This document shows positions 42,866 to 55,177 of a stretch of 64,000 nucleotides of DNA, piece after piece. The DNA is from Paenibacillus sp. FSL R5-0490 (GTDB lineage Bacteria > Bacillota > Bacilli > Bacillales > Cytobacillaceae). The stretch is from assembly GCF_001956215.1 (NCBI RefSeq), contig NZ_MRTQ01000005.1, positions 144,086-208,085 of the forward strand, given 5' to 3'. Position numbers and translations under genes: made by a program. The first letter of the stretch is position 1, and each line of letters opens with the position of its first letter. The notes beneath the pieces were generated by a model. It had not been told where the DNA came from and made no database searches. It was given only the letters and a program-made list of their open reading frames with translations.

Positions 42866-43999
42866 ATGATTAAAGCAGCTTATATACACATCCCCTTTTG
42901 TGAACATATCTGCCATTACTGTGATTTTAATAAAGTATATTTGAAGAACCAGCCGGTTAGAGAATACCTTGACTCTCTTGATAAAGAGATGGATCTTGCT
43001 TTGAAAGAAACACCAGCATCGCGCCTGGACTCTATCTTTGTAGGAGGCGGGACACCCACTGCGCTGAATGGGAAACAGCTTGAACAGCTTTGCAGCACAA
43101 TTAATCGTCAGCTGCCCTACGACTCTTCCACAGAATATACATTTGAAGCTAATCCGGGAGATCTCTCTAAGGAAAAGCTTCAAATATTGCATGATGCCGG
43201 AGTCAACAGGCTCAGCTTTGGTGTCCAGACCTTCAACGATGAACTCTTAAAAAAAATTGGAAGGTCACACCGGGCAAAAGATGTTTTTCAGTCAATTGAA
43301 GCTGCAAAACAAGTAGGTTTCGATAACATCAGCATCGATCTGATATACAGTCTTCCCGGTCAGACACTTCAGGACTTTAAAGATACACTTGAAACATCAT
43401 TTACATTGGATATTGTTCATTATTCGGGCTATTCTCTGATCATTGAGCCCAAGACGGTATTCTATAATCTGATGAGAAGAGGGAAACTGCCGACACCAGG
43501 AGAAGATGTGGAAGCTGAAATGTATGACTTATTGATGGAGCAAATGGACAAACATGGATTTGCCCAATATGAAATCAGCAATTTTGCCAAGCCTGGCTAT
43601 GAGAGCCGGCATAACATCACTTATTGGGATAACGAATGGTACTTCGGCTTTGGAGCAGGTGCGCATGGCTATGTTAATGGGCTTCGCCGTTCAAACCACG
43701 GACCCCTGAAAAAATATATGGAGCCAATTGAAAAGGGCCAGCTCCCGATCCTCGAAGAACATAAGGTGCCCCTTGAAGAACAGATGGAAGAGGAAATGTT
43801 TCTTGGGCTGAGAAAAACTGAAGGTGTCTCAATTAGTCGTTTTAAAGAGAAATTTGGCAAAAACCCGCTGGAGCATTTTGAAGTTCAGATTAAACAGCAC
43901 TCCGAAAAAAAATTAATTATTGCCGGGGAAGAGCATATTAAATTGACAAGGCGAGGACGATTCCTTGGAAATGAAGTATTTCAGTCCTTTATAGGGTAA
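42866..43999 (+). CDS. hemW: Radical SAM heme chaperone HemW
   Basis: 377 aa. The radical SAM cysteines are in PFCEHICHYCDF (CxxxCxxC, residues 12-19); FVGGGTPTAL and SFGVQTFNDELLKKIGRSH follow. It lacks the extra cysteine that defines true coproporphyrinogen dehydrogenase HemN, consistent with HemW, which inserts heme into target proteins. ATG 42866 has only a weak ribosome binding site (AAAGTAGTGA). It precedes the heat-shock operon. Confidence 0.92.
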   Translation: MIKAAYIHIPFCEHICHYCDFNKVYLKNQPVREYLDSLDKEMDLALKETPASRLDSIFVGGGTPTALNGKQLEQLCSTINRQLPYDSSTEYTFEANPGDLSKEKLQILHDAGVNRLSFGVQTFNDELLKKIGRSHRAKDVFQSIEAAKQVGFDNISIDLIYSLPGQTLQDFKDTLETSFTLDIVHYSGYSLIIEPKTVFYNLMRRGKLPTPGEDVEAEMYDLLMEQMDKHGFAQYEISNFAKPGYESRHNITYWDNEWYFGFGAGAHGYVNGLRRSNHGPLKKYMEPIEKGQLPILEEHKVPLEEQMEEEMFLGLRKTEGVSISRFKEKFGKNPLEHFEVQIKQHSEKKLIIAGEEHIKLTRRGRFLGNEVFQSFIG

Positions 44000-44040
44000 T
44001 CTGTCTGAGGATTGCTTCAGGAAAAAAAGAATCCAAATTA

Positions 44041-44067
44041 TTGACACTGCACGTATGATTTGATAAT
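44041..44067 (+). promoter_or_regulatory. Promoter of the hrcA-dnaK operon
   Basis: TTGACA at 44041-44046 with a -10 candidate GATAAT at 44062-44067 (15-base spacer), just upstream of the CIRCE element. The -10 position is uncertain. Confidence 0.6.
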
Positions 44068-44079
44068 TTATTAGTAGAA

Positions 44080-44106
44080 TTAGCACTCGGGGACAAAGAG
44101 TGCTAA
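44080..44106 (+). promoter_or_regulatory. CIRCE operator (HrcA binding site)
   Basis: Perfect inverted repeat: TTAGCACTC, nine bases, GAGTGCTAA. HrcA binds it and represses the operon; GroE titration relieves repression on heat shock. It lies between the promoter and the hrcA start. Confidence 0.97.
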
Positions 44107-44120
44107 CAGAGGTGATAACT

Positions 44121-45152
44121 GTGTTAACAGATCGTCAATTATTAATTTTCCAAGTAATTGTTGATGATTTTATTCAAACTGCACAGCCTGTAGGGTCGAG
44201 AACTCTGTCGAAAAAAGAAGAAATTTCTTTTAGTTCCGCAACGATCAGAAATGAGATGGCTGATTTAGAGGAACTTGGGTTTATTGAGAAAACACACACC
44301 TCATCGGGGAGGATTCCATCTGAAAAAGGTTACCGCTACTACGTGGATCACCTTTTATCCCCGCAAAAATTAAATCAGCATGATATCCACAAAGTACAAT
44401 CGATCTTTGCGGAAAGAATTTATGAGCTGGAGAAAATTGTTCAAAAATCGGCAAAAATTCTATCTGAGCTGACTAATTATACATCCATAGTCCTCGGGCC
44501 TGCGGTAAGGGAAAACAAGCTGAAGAGAATTCAGATTGTTCCTTTGAATAAAGAAACAGCGATAGCAATTATTATCACAGATACAGGCCATGTGGAAAAC
44601 AGAATGTTCCACTTGCCGGAAAACATTGATGCAGGTGATTTGGAAAAGGTAGTGAATATCCTTAATGACCGTCTTGCCGGTGCGCCATTGGAAAGTCTGA
44701 ACAATAAGTTATATAAAGAGGTTGCCGTGCTTTTAAGGCATCATATCAATAATTATGATCTAATGCTGAATTCAATTGCCGATACAATAAAGATACCGGC
44801 CTATGATAAGCTTTTCTTTGGCGGTAAAACAAATATGCTGAGCCAGCCGGAGTTTCATGATATTGAAAAGGTTAAAAACCTCATGAATATGATTGAGCAG
44901 GAAAAAGGCATATATGATTTACTCAGTAAAAATAAGTCAGGGATCAATATTAAAATCGGCCGGGAAAATAATAATTCAGCAATGGAAAACTGCAGTCTGA
45001 TAACAGCAAGCTATTCAATCGGCATCGAACAGCTCGGCACAATTGCCATTCTGGGCCCTACCAGAATGGAGTATTCAAGAGTCATCAGCTTATTGAACTA
45101 TATCAGTGCAGACTTATCATCTGTTTTATCCAAGTTGTATCAAAACAGATGA
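44121..45152 (+). CDS. hrcA: Heat-inducible transcription repressor HrcA
   Basis: 343 aa. N-terminal winged helix ([40 protein letters not shown]) and a C-terminal GAF-like dimerisation domain ending [20 protein letters not shown]. It represses its own operon via the CIRCE at 44080. GTG 44121 follows AGAGGTGATAACT; the ORF extends upstream to 44100 but that part lies within CIRCE. Confidence 0.97.
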   Translation: MLTDRQLLIFQVIVDDFIQTAQPVGSRTLSKKEEISFSSATIRNEMADLEELGFIEKTHTSSGRIPSEKGYRYYVDHLLSPQKLNQHDIHKVQSIFAERIYELEKIVQKSAKILSELTNYTSIVLGPAVRENKLKRIQIVPLNKETAIAIIITDTGHVENRMFHLPENIDAGDLEKVVNILNDRLAGAPLESLNNKLYKEVAVLLRHHINNYDLMLNSIADTIKIPAYDKLFFGGKTNMLSQPEFHDIEKVKNLMNMIEQEKGIYDLLSKNKSGINIKIGRENNNSAMENCSLITASYSIGIEQLGTIAILGPTRMEYSRVISLLNYISADLSSVLSKLYQNR

Positions 45153-45247
45153 TGGTGGAGATATTGATTAAGGGTGGAAAAACCTTTCCACTCCTTTCCT
45201 TATGTTTTTTTATTTTATAATCCAGCCATTCTTTAAGGGAGGTGAAC

Positions 45248-47708
<2,461 letters not shown>

Positions 47709-47722
47709 TTTCTGAATCTTTT

Positions 47723-47763
47723 AAGTCAAAGTCAGGTCTTTCTTGGCTTTGGCTTTTATTTTT
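47723..47763 (+). terminator. Partial terminator between dnaK and dnaJ
   Basis: AAGTCAAAG / CTTTGGCTT stem (one G-T pair) with a 15-base loop and TTTTATTTTT. As dnaJ has no promoter that I can see, it probably acts as an attenuator that lowers dnaJ-prmA-rsmE-mtaB relative to dnaK. Confidence 0.6.
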
Positions 47764-47806
47764 GATACAATAATCTTTATGTGAAATGAATCGGGGAGTG
47801 GTAATC

Positions 47807-48925
47807 ATGAGTAAAAGGGATTACTATGAGGTTCTCGGGATCAGCAAGGGTGCATCCAAGGATGAAATTAAGAAGGCATATCGAAAGCTTTCAAAGAAAT
47901 ACCATCCTGATATTAACAAAGAGCCTGATGCTGACGAGAAGTTCAAGGAAGTTAAAGAAGCATATGAAGTCTTAAGCGACGACCAGAAAAAGGCCCACTA
48001 TGATCAATTTGGCCATACGGACCCTAATCAAGGCTTTGGCGGAGCCGGTTTTGAAGGTTTCGGAGGATTTGAAGACATTTTCAGCACCTTCTTCGGAGGG
48101 GGCTCCCGCAGGCGTGATCCTAACGCCCCAAGACAGGGTGCTGATTTACAGTACACCATGTCCCTAACTTTTGAGGAAGCAGTATTTGGCAAAGAGACCG
48201 ATATTGAAATTCCGCGCGAAGAGACGTGCGAGACCTGCAGCGGGTCAGGCGCTAAACCGGGAACTAAGCCGGAAACATGCCGTCATTGTCATGGATCAGG
48301 TCAGTTGAATGTTGAACAAAATACGCCATTTGGCAAGATCGTAAATAGAAGAGTTTGCCACTACTGTAATGGTACCGGCAAAGAAATCAAAGAAAAGTGC
48401 ACAACCTGCCGTGGAGCCGGTAAAGTGCAAAAACGCAGAAAGATACACGTGAAAATTCCTGCAGGCATTGATGATGGCCAGCAGCTTCGCGTAGCAGGCC
48501 AGGGGGAACCAGGTGTTAACGGAGGACCTCCAGGCGACCTTTATGTTGTATTCCATGTGCGGTCTCATGAGTTCTTTGAGCGTGATGGCGACGATGTTTA
48601 TTGTGAAATGCCGATAACATTTGTGCAGGCTGCCCTCGGAGATGAAATCGAAGTGCCGACACTGCATGGGAAAGTAAAACTTAAAGTCCCTTCAGGCACA
48701 CAAACAGGAACCAAATTCCGTCTGAAGGGAAAAGGTGTGCCAAATGTAAGAGGATACGGAACAGGAGATCAGCACATTATTGTCCGTGTTATCACTCCGA
48801 CAAAGCTGACAGAAAAACAGAAGCAGCTTTTAAGCGAGTTTGCTGAAGTCAGCGGAACAGTTCCGCAGGGAGAACAGGAAGAAAGCTTTTTTTCTAAAGT
48901 AAAACGAGCCTTTAAAGGTGAATAA
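47807..48925 (+). CDS. dnaJ: Molecular chaperone DnaJ (Hsp40)
   Basis: 372 aa: J domain with the HPD motif ([16 protein letters not shown]), a Gly/Phe-rich linker ([15 protein letters not shown]), four zinc CxxCxGxG repeats ([32 protein letters not shown]) and C-terminal substrate-binding domains. It stimulates DnaK. ATG 47807 after GGGGAGTGG; the ORF begins earlier at 47786 without a ribosome binding site. The stop codon overlaps a possible early prmA start. Confidence 0.98.
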   Translation: MSKRDYYEVLGISKGASKDEIKKAYRKLSKKYHPDINKEPDADEKFKEVKEAYEVLSDDQKKAHYDQFGHTDPNQGFGGAGFEGFGGFEDIFSTFFGGGSRRRDPNAPRQGADLQYTMSLTFEEAVFGKETDIEIPREETCETCSGSGAKPGTKPETCRHCHGSGQLNVEQNTPFGKIVNRRVCHYCNGTGKEIKEKCTTCRGAGKVQKRRKIHVKIPAGIDDGQQLRVAGQGEPGVNGGPPGDLYVVFHVRSHEFFERDGDDVYCEMPITFVQAALGDEIEVPTLHGKVKLKVPSGTQTGTKFRLKGKGVPNVRGYGTGDQHIIVRVITPTKLTEKQKQLLSEFAEVSGTVPQGEQEESFFSKVKRAFKGE

Positions 48926-48945
48926 TGGAATGGGAGTTGGTAGTA

Positions 48946-49884
48946 GTGAAATGGTCAGAAATCAGTATTCATACTGCAAATGAAGCTGTTGAACCGATTT
49001 CGAATATTTTGCATGAAGCCGGAGCAAGCGGAGTTGTAATAGAGGATCCTTTAGAACTTGTAAAAGAAAGAAAGGATCAATTCGGTGAAATCTACCAGCT
49101 CAATCCGCAGGACTATCCTGAAGAAGGCGTAATTGTAAAAGCATATTTGCCAGTAAACAGTTTCCTTGGGGAAACAGTTGATGAAATAAAAGAAGCAATC
49201 AATAACCTCATTTTATTTAACATCGATATTGGCGCAAATAAAGTCAGCATTAGTGAGGTAAATGAAGAAGAATGGGCTACTGCCTGGAAAAAATATTATA
49301 ACCCTGTAAAAATCTCAGAACGCTTTACCATTGTCCCAACCTGGGAGGATTACACACCTGTCAGCAGTGATGAACTTATCATAGAGCTTGACCCGGGCAT
49401 GGCCTTTGGAACTGGGACACACCCCACAACGGTTATGTGTATCCAGGCTCTTGAAAGAACTGTAAAACAGGGAGATAATGTTGTAGATGTAGGAACAGGA
49501 TCGGGTGTTTTAAGCATTGCTGCAGCTATGCTGGGTGCAGGGAAGGTAAAAGCCCTTGATCTTGATGAAGTGGCAGTAAATTCAGCTAAATTAAATATTA
49601 AACTGAATAAAGTTCAGAATATAGTGGATGTATCACAAGGGAATCTGCTCGATGGTGTCAGCCAGGGAGCGGATGTGGTCGTTGCCAACATCCTTGCAGA
49701 AGTAATTCTCCGCTTTACAGATGATGTTGCGTCAGTCGTAAGGGAAGGCGGATACTTTATCGCTTCAGGCATTATCCAGCAGAAGAAACAGGAAGTAAGA
49801 GATGCTATTTCCGCTGCAGGGTTTGAAATAGAAGAGACCATACAAATGGAAGATTGGGTTGCCATTGTCGCAAGGAGAAAGTAA
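48946..49884 (+). CDS. prmA: Ribosomal protein L11 methyltransferase
   Basis: 312 aa. Starts [20 protein letters not shown]; the SAM-binding block is [20 protein letters not shown] and the catalytic region is [13 protein letters not shown]. Trimethylates ribosomal protein L11. GTG 48946 matches the family N-terminus and is a better start than ATG 48925, which overlaps the dnaJ stop. It is cotranscribed with dnaJ. Confidence 0.95.
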   Translation: MKWSEISIHTANEAVEPISNILHEAGASGVVIEDPLELVKERKDQFGEIYQLNPQDYPEEGVIVKAYLPVNSFLGETVDEIKEAINNLILFNIDIGANKVSISEVNEEEWATAWKKYYNPVKISERFTIVPTWEDYTPVSSDELIIELDPGMAFGTGTHPTTVMCIQALERTVKQGDNVVDVGTGSGVLSIAAAMLGAGKVKALDLDEVAVNSAKLNIKLNKVQNIVDVSQGNLLDGVSQGADVVVANILAEVILRFTDDVASVVREGGYFIASGIIQQKKQEVRDAISAAGFEIEETIQMEDWVAIVARRK

Positions 49885-49896
49885 TTAGAAAAACTT

Positions 49897-49921
49897 CGGC
49901 CCCTCGGGATGGGAGGGGCCG
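49897..49921 (+). promoter_or_regulatory. GC-rich hairpin between prmA and rsmE
   Basis: CGGCCCCTC / GAGGGGCCG, a perfect 9-bp stem with a 7-base loop, 13 bases after the prmA stop. There is no T-run, so it may be an mRNA-stability or processing structure. Confidence 0.5.
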
Positions 49922-50012
49922 GAGCTGGATATACCGTAAAAAGGGGGTAATAAACTTACCCTCCTTTTTACAGTTGAAGGATCTTGAACAGGTAAGAAAG
50001 AGGGTGCCGATT

Positions 50013-50762
50013 GTGCAGCGGTATTTTACAGAAAATGCAGTTAAAGATAAGTACTTTCATATTACAGGAGAAGACCGTCATCATATAGTGAAGGTAATGC
50101 GCATGAAAGAAGGCGACAAAATTATCTGTGTCGATCCATCCCAAAATAGTGGACTTTGCTCAATTGCAGAAATTACCGATGAACATGTGGCTGCAGAAGT
50201 TGTACAATGGATTGAAGGATCTTCTGAGCTTCCTGCAGATATTACTATTGTGAGCGGACTGCCTAAAGGGGATAAGCTGGAGTGGATCATTCAAAAGGGC
50301 ACTGAGCTGGGAGCGCGCCGTTTTATCCCTTTTACTTCAGCTCGTTCAGTAGTAAAATGGGATGCGAAGAAATCAGTGAAAAAAGCAGAGAGATGGCAGA
50401 AGATTGCTAAAGAAGCTGCTGAACAGTCACATAGGAGCATAGTGCCTGAAGTTCTTGCACCGCTTGATTTAAAGTCATTGCTGAAAATATCAGCTGATTA
50501 TCCATATAAATTGATCGCCTTTGAGGAAGAAGCGAAACAGGGAGAGGACTCTGTGCTCTATGAAACACTTTCTTCCATGAATAAAGGAGAATCGCTTTTA
50601 GTTGTATTCGGACCTGAAGGCGGTCTTGCAGATAATGAAGTTTCATTGCTGCTCGAAGCAGGCTTTCTTGCCTGCGGTTTGGGACCGCGTATTTTAAGGA
50701 CAGAGACAGCGCCTCTCTATTTGCTGTCAGCTGTTTCCTATCATTTTGAATTAATGGGGTGA
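50013..50762 (+). CDS. rsmE: 16S rRNA (uracil(1498)-N(3))-methyltransferase
   Basis: 249 aa SPOUT-fold enzyme: MQRYFTENAVK at the start, HHIVKVMRMKEGDKI, the family block VFGPEGGLADNEV and the knot segment GLGPRILRTETAPLYLLS. GTG 50013 after AAAGAGGGTG matches family starts; the frame is open far upstream (to 49854) but overlaps prmA. The ribosome binding site of mtaB overlaps its end. Confidence 0.95.
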   Translation: MQRYFTENAVKDKYFHITGEDRHHIVKVMRMKEGDKIICVDPSQNSGLCSIAEITDEHVAAEVVQWIEGSSELPADITIVSGLPKGDKLEWIIQKGTELGARRFIPFTSARSVVKWDAKKSVKKAERWQKIAKEAAEQSHRSIVPEVLAPLDLKSLLKISADYPYKLIAFEEEAKQGEDSVLYETLSSMNKGESLLVVFGPEGGLADNEVSLLLEAGFLACGLGPRILRTETAPLYLLSAVSYHFELMG

Positions 50763-50768
50763 ATATTG

Positions 50769-52121
50769 ATGCCTGCAGTTGCATTTCATACACTTGGCTG
50801 CAAAGTCAATCATTACGAAACAGAAGCCATTTGGCAGCTGTTCAAAGAAGCTGGCTATGAACGGACAGACTTCGAATCCGTTTCAGATGTTTATGTGATT
50901 AATACATGTACGGTTACAAATACCGGTGATAAGAAAAGCCGTCAGGTAATCAGAAGGGCAATCAGAAAAAACCCTGATGCCGTTATCTGTGTAACAGGCT
51001 GTTATGCACAAACCTCACCTGCCGAAATTATGGCAATCCCTGGAGTTGATATCGTTGTAGGGACTCAGGATCGGTTGAAAATGCTTGAATATATCGAGCA
51101 ATATAAACAAGAACGGCAGCCGATCAATGGCGTCGGAAACATCATGAAGAACCGTGTCTACGAAGAGCTTGATGTGCCGGCATTTACTGATCGGACACGT
51201 GCTTCCCTTAAAATTCAGGAGGGCTGCAATAACTTCTGCACATTCTGTATTATTCCCTGGGCGCGCGGCTTAATGAGATCAAGAGACCCGAAAGAAGTAA
51301 TCCGGCAGGCTCAGCAGCTTGTTGATGCCGGATATAAAGAAATCGTCCTAACTGGAATCCATACAGGCGGATATGGCGAAGACATGAAGGATTACAATCT
51401 GGCTATGCTTCTTACGGATCTGGAAGCTCAGGTAAAAGGTCTCAAACGTTTAAGAATCTCTTCAATTGAAGCCAGCCAAATTACCGATGAAGTCATTGAA
51501 GTTATGGATAAGTCCAAGGTCGTGGTAAGGCACTTGCACATTCCTCTGCAATCAGGCTCAAATACAGTTCTTAAAAGAATGCGCCGCAAGTATACCATGG
51601 AATTCTTTGCTGAGCGTCTTGAGCGCTTGAAGGAAGCTCTGCCAGGTTTGGCTGTTACATCTGATGTAATCGTAGGCTTCCCGGGGGAAACAGAAGAAGA
51701 ATTTATGGAAACCTACAACTTTATTAAAGAGCATAAATTCTCCGAGCTTCATGTATTCCCGTATTCAAAGCGTACAGGAACGCCTGCGGCAAGAATGGAC
51801 GACCAGATCGATGAAGAAGTCAAAAACGAGCGTGTTCATCGCTTGATTGCCCTGTCAGATCAGCTTGCAAAAGAATATGCATCTCAGTACGAAGGTGAAG
51901 TTCTTGAAGTGATCCCGGAGGAAAGCTTTAAGGAAAGCAGTGACAGCAATTTATTTGTCGGATACACGGACAATTATTTGAAAATCGTCTTCCCGGCAAC
52001 AGAAGAAATGGTAGGCCAGATTGTAAAAGTGAAAATTACAAAAGCCGGCTACCCATACAATGAAGGTCAATTTGTAAGAGTTCTAGATGAATTGAACGAA
52101 GCAGAAGAGGCGGCAGTTTAA
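50769..52121 (+). CDS. mtaB: tRNA (t6A37)-C2-methylthiotransferase MtaB
   Basis: 450 aa radical SAM methylthiotransferase: UPF0004 domain with cysteines in FHTLGCKVNHYE, NTCTVTN and TGCYAQ, the radical SAM motif CNNFCTFCIIPWARG, and a C-terminal TRAM domain. It adds a methylthio group to N6-threonylcarbamoyladenosine at position 37 of certain tRNAs. ATG 50769 follows GGGGTGA; TTG 50766 is also in frame. Last gene of the heat-shock operon here. Confidence 0.95.
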   Translation: MPAVAFHTLGCKVNHYETEAIWQLFKEAGYERTDFESVSDVYVINTCTVTNTGDKKSRQVIRRAIRKNPDAVICVTGCYAQTSPAEIMAIPGVDIVVGTQDRLKMLEYIEQYKQERQPINGVGNIMKNRVYEELDVPAFTDRTRASLKIQEGCNNFCTFCIIPWARGLMRSRDPKEVIRQAQQLVDAGYKEIVLTGIHTGGYGEDMKDYNLAMLLTDLEAQVKGLKRLRISSIEASQITDEVIEVMDKSKVVVRHLHIPLQSGSNTVLKRMRRKYTMEFFAERLERLKEALPGLAVTSDVIVGFPGETEEEFMETYNFIKEHKFSELHVFPYSKRTGTPAARMDDQIDEEVKNERVHRLIALSDQLAKEYASQYEGEVLEVIPEESFKESSDSNLFVGYTDNYLKIVFPATEEMVGQIVKVKITKAGYPYNEGQFVRVLDELNEAEEAAV

Positions 52122-52152
52122 AGGAATTACCTTAGGGTGGTTCCTTTTTTTG
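52120..52152 (+). terminator. Terminator of the hrcA-to-mtaB operon
   Basis: AAAGGAATTACC / GGTGGTTCCTTT hairpin with wobble pairs and a run of seven T. Confidence 0.88.
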
Positions 52153-52208
52153 ATAAGCGGTAATTGTTTAGTTTATTGCTTATTTGTAACTTAGTTTAGA
52201 ATCACTGA

Positions 52209-52331
52209 GTTGATTGGAGCGAAGGGCAATTGACTCCTGCGGGAGGAGAGGGAGCGGGAGACCCCGCAGGCGAAGCCGAGGAGGCTCCCGTTCCTCCCCG
52301 CGGAAAGCAAGTGTCCGCAGCGGAAATCAAC
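52209..52331. repeat. 123-bp dispersed Bacillaceae repeat element
   Basis: Bounded by GTTGATT and AATCAAC in inverted orientation; inside are CTCCTGCGGGAG, GACCCCGCAGGCGAAGCCGA and GAGGAGGCTC, then CCCCGCGGAAAGC. This composition is that of a GC-rich repeat found in many copies in Bacillaceae. It folds extensively, for example CTCCTGCGGG with CCCGCAGG. The overlapping ORFs are not genes. Flanked by a terminator and the deoC promoter. Confidence 0.8.
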
Positions 52332-52445
52332 GGGCTGAATTCACAAGCATCGACATCTTCTATGAGAAACGTGACTTTGATAAATTTATTAATATCTTTT
52401 GGGAAAACTACTTTCGAAAACGATTACAAAAAATATAAATAGTGC

Positions 52446-52474
52446 TCGATATTTTTTTATCTAAGTGATATTAT
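52446..52474 (+). promoter_or_regulatory. Probable promoter of deoC
   Basis: TCGATA at 52446-52451, a 17-base spacer and TATTAT at 52469-52474, about 40 bases before the start codon. Confidence 0.5.
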
Positions 52475-52515
52475 GAAAGAGGTACGTACAACTGTTTTTA
52501 AAAGGAGTAGTTAAA

Positions 52516-53187
52516 ATGACAAATAACGTAGCAAAAATGATCGATCATACATTACTTAAAGCCGATGCAGCAAAAGACCAAATAGAAAAAATCTGTGCGG
52601 AAGCTAAAGAATACAATTTCGCGTCTGTTTGTGTTAATCCGACATGGGTTAAACTTTCAAGCGACCTGCTTAACGGAACCGAAGTGAAGGTCTGCACAGT
52701 AATCGGATTCCCGCTCGGAGCTTCCACACCTGAAACAAAAGCATTTGAAACAAAGAATGCCATTGAAAACGGTGCAACAGAAGTAGATATGGTAATTAAT
52801 ATTGGCGCTTTAAAAGGCGGAGACAATGACCTGGTTGAACGGGACATACGTGCGGTTGTTGATGCTGCAAAAGGAAAAGCATTAACCAAGGTTATTATCG
52901 AAACTTGCCTTTTGACTGAAGAAGAAAAAATTAGAGCATGTGAGCTTTCTGTAAAAGCTGGTGCTGACTTTGTTAAAACATCTACAGGATTCTCAACTGG
53001 CGGCGCAACTGCTGAAGATATTGCCCTTATGAGAAAAACTGTCGGACCCGATCTTGGCGTAAAAGCTTCGGGCGGAGTAAGAAGTGCAGAAGATGCACAA
53101 AAGATGATTGAAGCAGGTGCGACGAGAATTGGAGCAAGCTCCGGCGCTGCTATTGTCAACGGTTTAACAAGCGATTCGGATTACTAA
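52516..53187 (+). CDS. deoC: Deoxyribose-phosphate aldolase
   Basis: 223 aa class I aldolase. The Schiff-base lysine is in [26 protein letters not shown] and [20 protein letters not shown] are family blocks. Splits deoxyribose 5-phosphate to glyceraldehyde 3-phosphate and acetaldehyde. In B. subtilis the gene (dra) is elsewhere with nupC and pdp; here it stands alone between mtaB and yqeW. ATG after AAAAGGAG. Confidence 0.97.
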   Translation: MTNNVAKMIDHTLLKADAAKDQIEKICAEAKEYNFASVCVNPTWVKLSSDLLNGTEVKVCTVIGFPLGASTPETKAFETKNAIENGATEVDMVINIGALKGGDNDLVERDIRAVVDAAKGKALTKVIIETCLLTEEEKIRACELSVKAGADFVKTSTGFSTGGATAEDIALMRKTVGPDLGVKASGGVRSAEDAQKMIEAGATRIGASSGAAIVNGLTSDSDY

Positions 53188-53189
53188 GA

Positions 53190-53217
53190 AAATGCCGGGA
53201 TTTCCCGGCATTTTTTA
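53190..53217. terminator. Bidirectional terminator between deoC and yqeW
   Basis: AAAATGCCGGG / CCCGGCATTTTTT hairpin with a 4-base loop; A-rich left arm and T-rich right arm fit both converging genes. Confidence 0.93.
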
Positions 53218-53221
53218 TTTT

Positions 53222-54142
53222 TTACCGGCCGTGCAGTCTTATGACAAACCTTCCAAACTGATTTGCAAATGGGAGAACAAGCAAGGAAGATAGTACATTA
53301 AATAAAACACTGATATGTGCAAGCTGCACATCCGGAGAACTGGCTGCACTCTCTCCTAAGACAGCAAGGACATGAATAAAAGGATAAAAGGCCGCCACAC
53401 CCAAACAGTTCAGCCAAATATGGGCAAAGGCAGTCAGTTTTGCTTCTTTTCCTGAACCGATGGATGCTAAATATGCGTCTACGCATGTACCTATATTAGA
53501 TCCAAGCATTATGGCAATGCCGGTATCCAAATCCATTGCGCCAGCAGTTAAAAACCCCATTATAATGCCAGTTGTTGCTGTGCTTGATTGGATGATAGCC
53601 GTAAGGACAATTCCGGCAGCAACAGCGAACAAATAATTCCCATCCAAAGTAAGCAGCCAGTGGTTGACCATATCATTATCTTTAACAGAACCAGCAAGAT
53701 ATTCAAACCCGCGCATTGCTGCAAAAACCGCAGATAATCCAAGCACTGCCAGACCGGAGCTTCGCAGGCTCTTATTCTTCATTACAGCCAGGATGCTCCC
53801 GGCAGCAGCAAGTGGAACAATATATGATTCAATATTAAAAGTGATTAACTCTGTCGTAAATGTTGTACCTATGTTGGTTCCTAATATAATGCCAATCGTC
53901 TGGGGAAAAGTAAGCATCCGTGCAGAAACCATTCCAATTGTTATAATCATTACCGCTGAACTGCTTTGCAGGACAGCCGTCACGATTGTGCCCATCACAG
54001 TGCCTTTCCAAGGTGAATTAGTCACAGCTGCCAGCCAATTCTTTAACGAACCTGCAGATAAATTAAAAAGACCCGACCGTAAGAGTGTCATACCATAAAT
54101 AAATAACGCGATTAGCAGAAAAAATAATAACAGCTGGACCAA
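53222..54142 (-). CDS. yqeW: Na/Pi cotransporter family protein (YqeW)
   Basis: 306 aa polytopic membrane protein. The duplicated signature of NaPi-II transporters is present: TAVLQSSSAVMIITIGMV and TAIIQSSTATTGIIMGF, and also NIGTTFTT and NIGTCVDAYLAS. It has no PhoU-like C-terminal domain. Probably moves phosphate or another anion with sodium. TTG start at 54142 after GGGGGTGA by eight bases. Convergent with deoC; divergent from rpsU. Confidence 0.88.
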   Translation of the reverse strand: MVQLLLFFLLIALFIYGMTLLRSGLFNLSAGSLKNWLAAVTNSPWKGTVMGTIVTAVLQSSSAVMIITIGMVSARMLTFPQTIGIILGTNIGTTFTTELITFNIESYIVPLAAAGSILAVMKNKSLRSSGLAVLGLSAVFAAMRGFEYLAGSVKDNDMVNHWLLTLDGNYLFAVAAGIVLTAIIQSSTATTGIIMGFLTAGAMDLDTGIAIMLGSNIGTCVDAYLASIGSGKEAKLTAFAHIWLNCLGVAAFYPFIHVLAVLGESAASSPDVQLAHISVLFNVLSSLLVLPFANQFGRFVIRLHGR

Positions 54143-54284
54143 GCAGCATTCACCCCCTTCATTTAATACTATGGAACACCCTGCCGGGACATGCTTATGA
54201 ACAAAAAATTGTTTAGCTTGTCAGGAATGGGGTACTAAATAATCACAAACCAAAAAAATCAATCCCGCAGCAGGCTAATTACTG

Positions 54285-54313
54285 TTGACCTTGATAAGCT
54301 GTTATATTATAAT
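54285..54313 (+). promoter_or_regulatory. Sigma-A promoter of rpsU-yqeY
   Basis: TTGACC at 54285-54290, a 17-base spacer and perfect TATAAT at 54308-54313. Confidence 0.82.
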
Positions 54314-54380
54314 TGCAAGGTACATGGAATAAACCATGTTGTTGATGTAAGTGTGTTGTGCTCGGAGGGAGGGAAAGAGA

Positions 54381-54554
54381 ATGTCTAAAACCGTCGTTCG
54401 TAAAAACGAATCGCTTGAAGATGCTCTTCGTCGCTTCAAACGTTCAGTATCAAAAACTGGTACTTTGCAGGAAGCAAGAAAGCGCGAATTCTACGAAAAA
54501 CCTAGTATTAAACGTAAGAAAAAGTCTGAGGCTGCTAGAAAGCGTAAGTGGTAA
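54381..54554 (+). CDS. rpsU: 30S ribosomal protein S21
   Basis: 57 aa, very basic: [20 protein letters not shown] at the start and [12 protein letters not shown] at the end. ATG 54381 after GGAGGGAGGGAAAGAGA; the ORF begins upstream at 54351 without need. Located before yqeY with a 15-base gap, the usual rpsU-yqeY pair. Confidence 0.98.
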   Translation: MSKTVVRKNESLEDALRRFKRSVSKTGTLQEARKREFYEKPSIKRKKKSEAARKRKW

Positions 54555-54569
54555 GAGAGGGTGTATGTA

Positions 54570-55013
54570 ATGAGTCTTCTCGAGCGTTTAAATGAAGATA
54601 TGAAACAAGCGATGAGGAATAAAGAAAAAGAAAAGCTTACTGTAATTCGTATGATTAAAGCTTCGCTTCAAAATGAAGCAATCAAGCTTGGTGAAGATCT
54701 TAACGAAGAACAGGAGCTAACTGTCCTTTCTCGCGAAGTTAAACAACGCAAGGATTCCCTCCATGAATTTGAAAAAGCAGGTCGTGAAGATCTTGTTGAA
54801 AAAATTCGTACTGAACTTCAGTATGTCGAATTATATATGCCAAAACAGCTCTCCGAAGATGAAGTTTCAAAAATTGTTGCTGAAACAGTTGCAGAAACAG
54901 GTGCTTCTTCAAAAGCTGATATGGGAAAAGTGATGGCTGCTATCATGCCTAAAGTAAAAGGTAAAGCAGATGGTTCACTTATAAATAAACTTGTACAACA
55001 ACAACTTTCATAA
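54570..55013 (+). CDS. yqeY: GatB/YqeY domain protein
   Basis: 147 aa: [20 protein letters not shown], then [20 protein letters not shown] and the C-terminal [20 protein letters not shown]. The domain resembles the tail of GatB that binds tRNA; function of the stand-alone protein is not settled. ATG 54570 after AGAGAGGGTG. Confidence 0.95.
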   Translation: MSLLERLNEDMKQAMRNKEKEKLTVIRMIKASLQNEAIKLGEDLNEEQELTVLSREVKQRKDSLHEFEKAGREDLVEKIRTELQYVELYMPKQLSEDEVSKIVAETVAETGASSKADMGKVMAAIMPKVKGKADGSLINKLVQQQLS

Positions 55014-55024
55014 AACTATGCATT

Positions 55025-55059
55025 AAAAGACCGAAAGCCAATGGCTGACGGTCTTTTTT
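55025..55059 (+). terminator. Terminator of rpsU-yqeY
   Basis: AAAAGACCG / CGGTCTTTT outer stem and AGCCA / TGGCT inner stem, then TTTTTT. Confidence 0.92.
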
Positions 55060-55177
55060 ACTTTTCTGCCTAGCTATGTGCTGATGGAATGAATCACATT
55101 CGTTTCTAGGTTATACTAAAGTTGAGCAGAGTTTGAAAGTAGGAACTATCAAAAGAAATAATCAAAAGAAATAAAAA

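Noticed and set aside
52214..52442. Two frames of 70-74 codons before deoC
   Set aside because: Arg/Gly-rich low-complexity products of the 123-bp repeat; no ribosome binding site.
52545..53159. 204-codon minus-strand frame inside deoC
   Set aside because: Antisense shadow of a conserved enzyme gene with no start signal.
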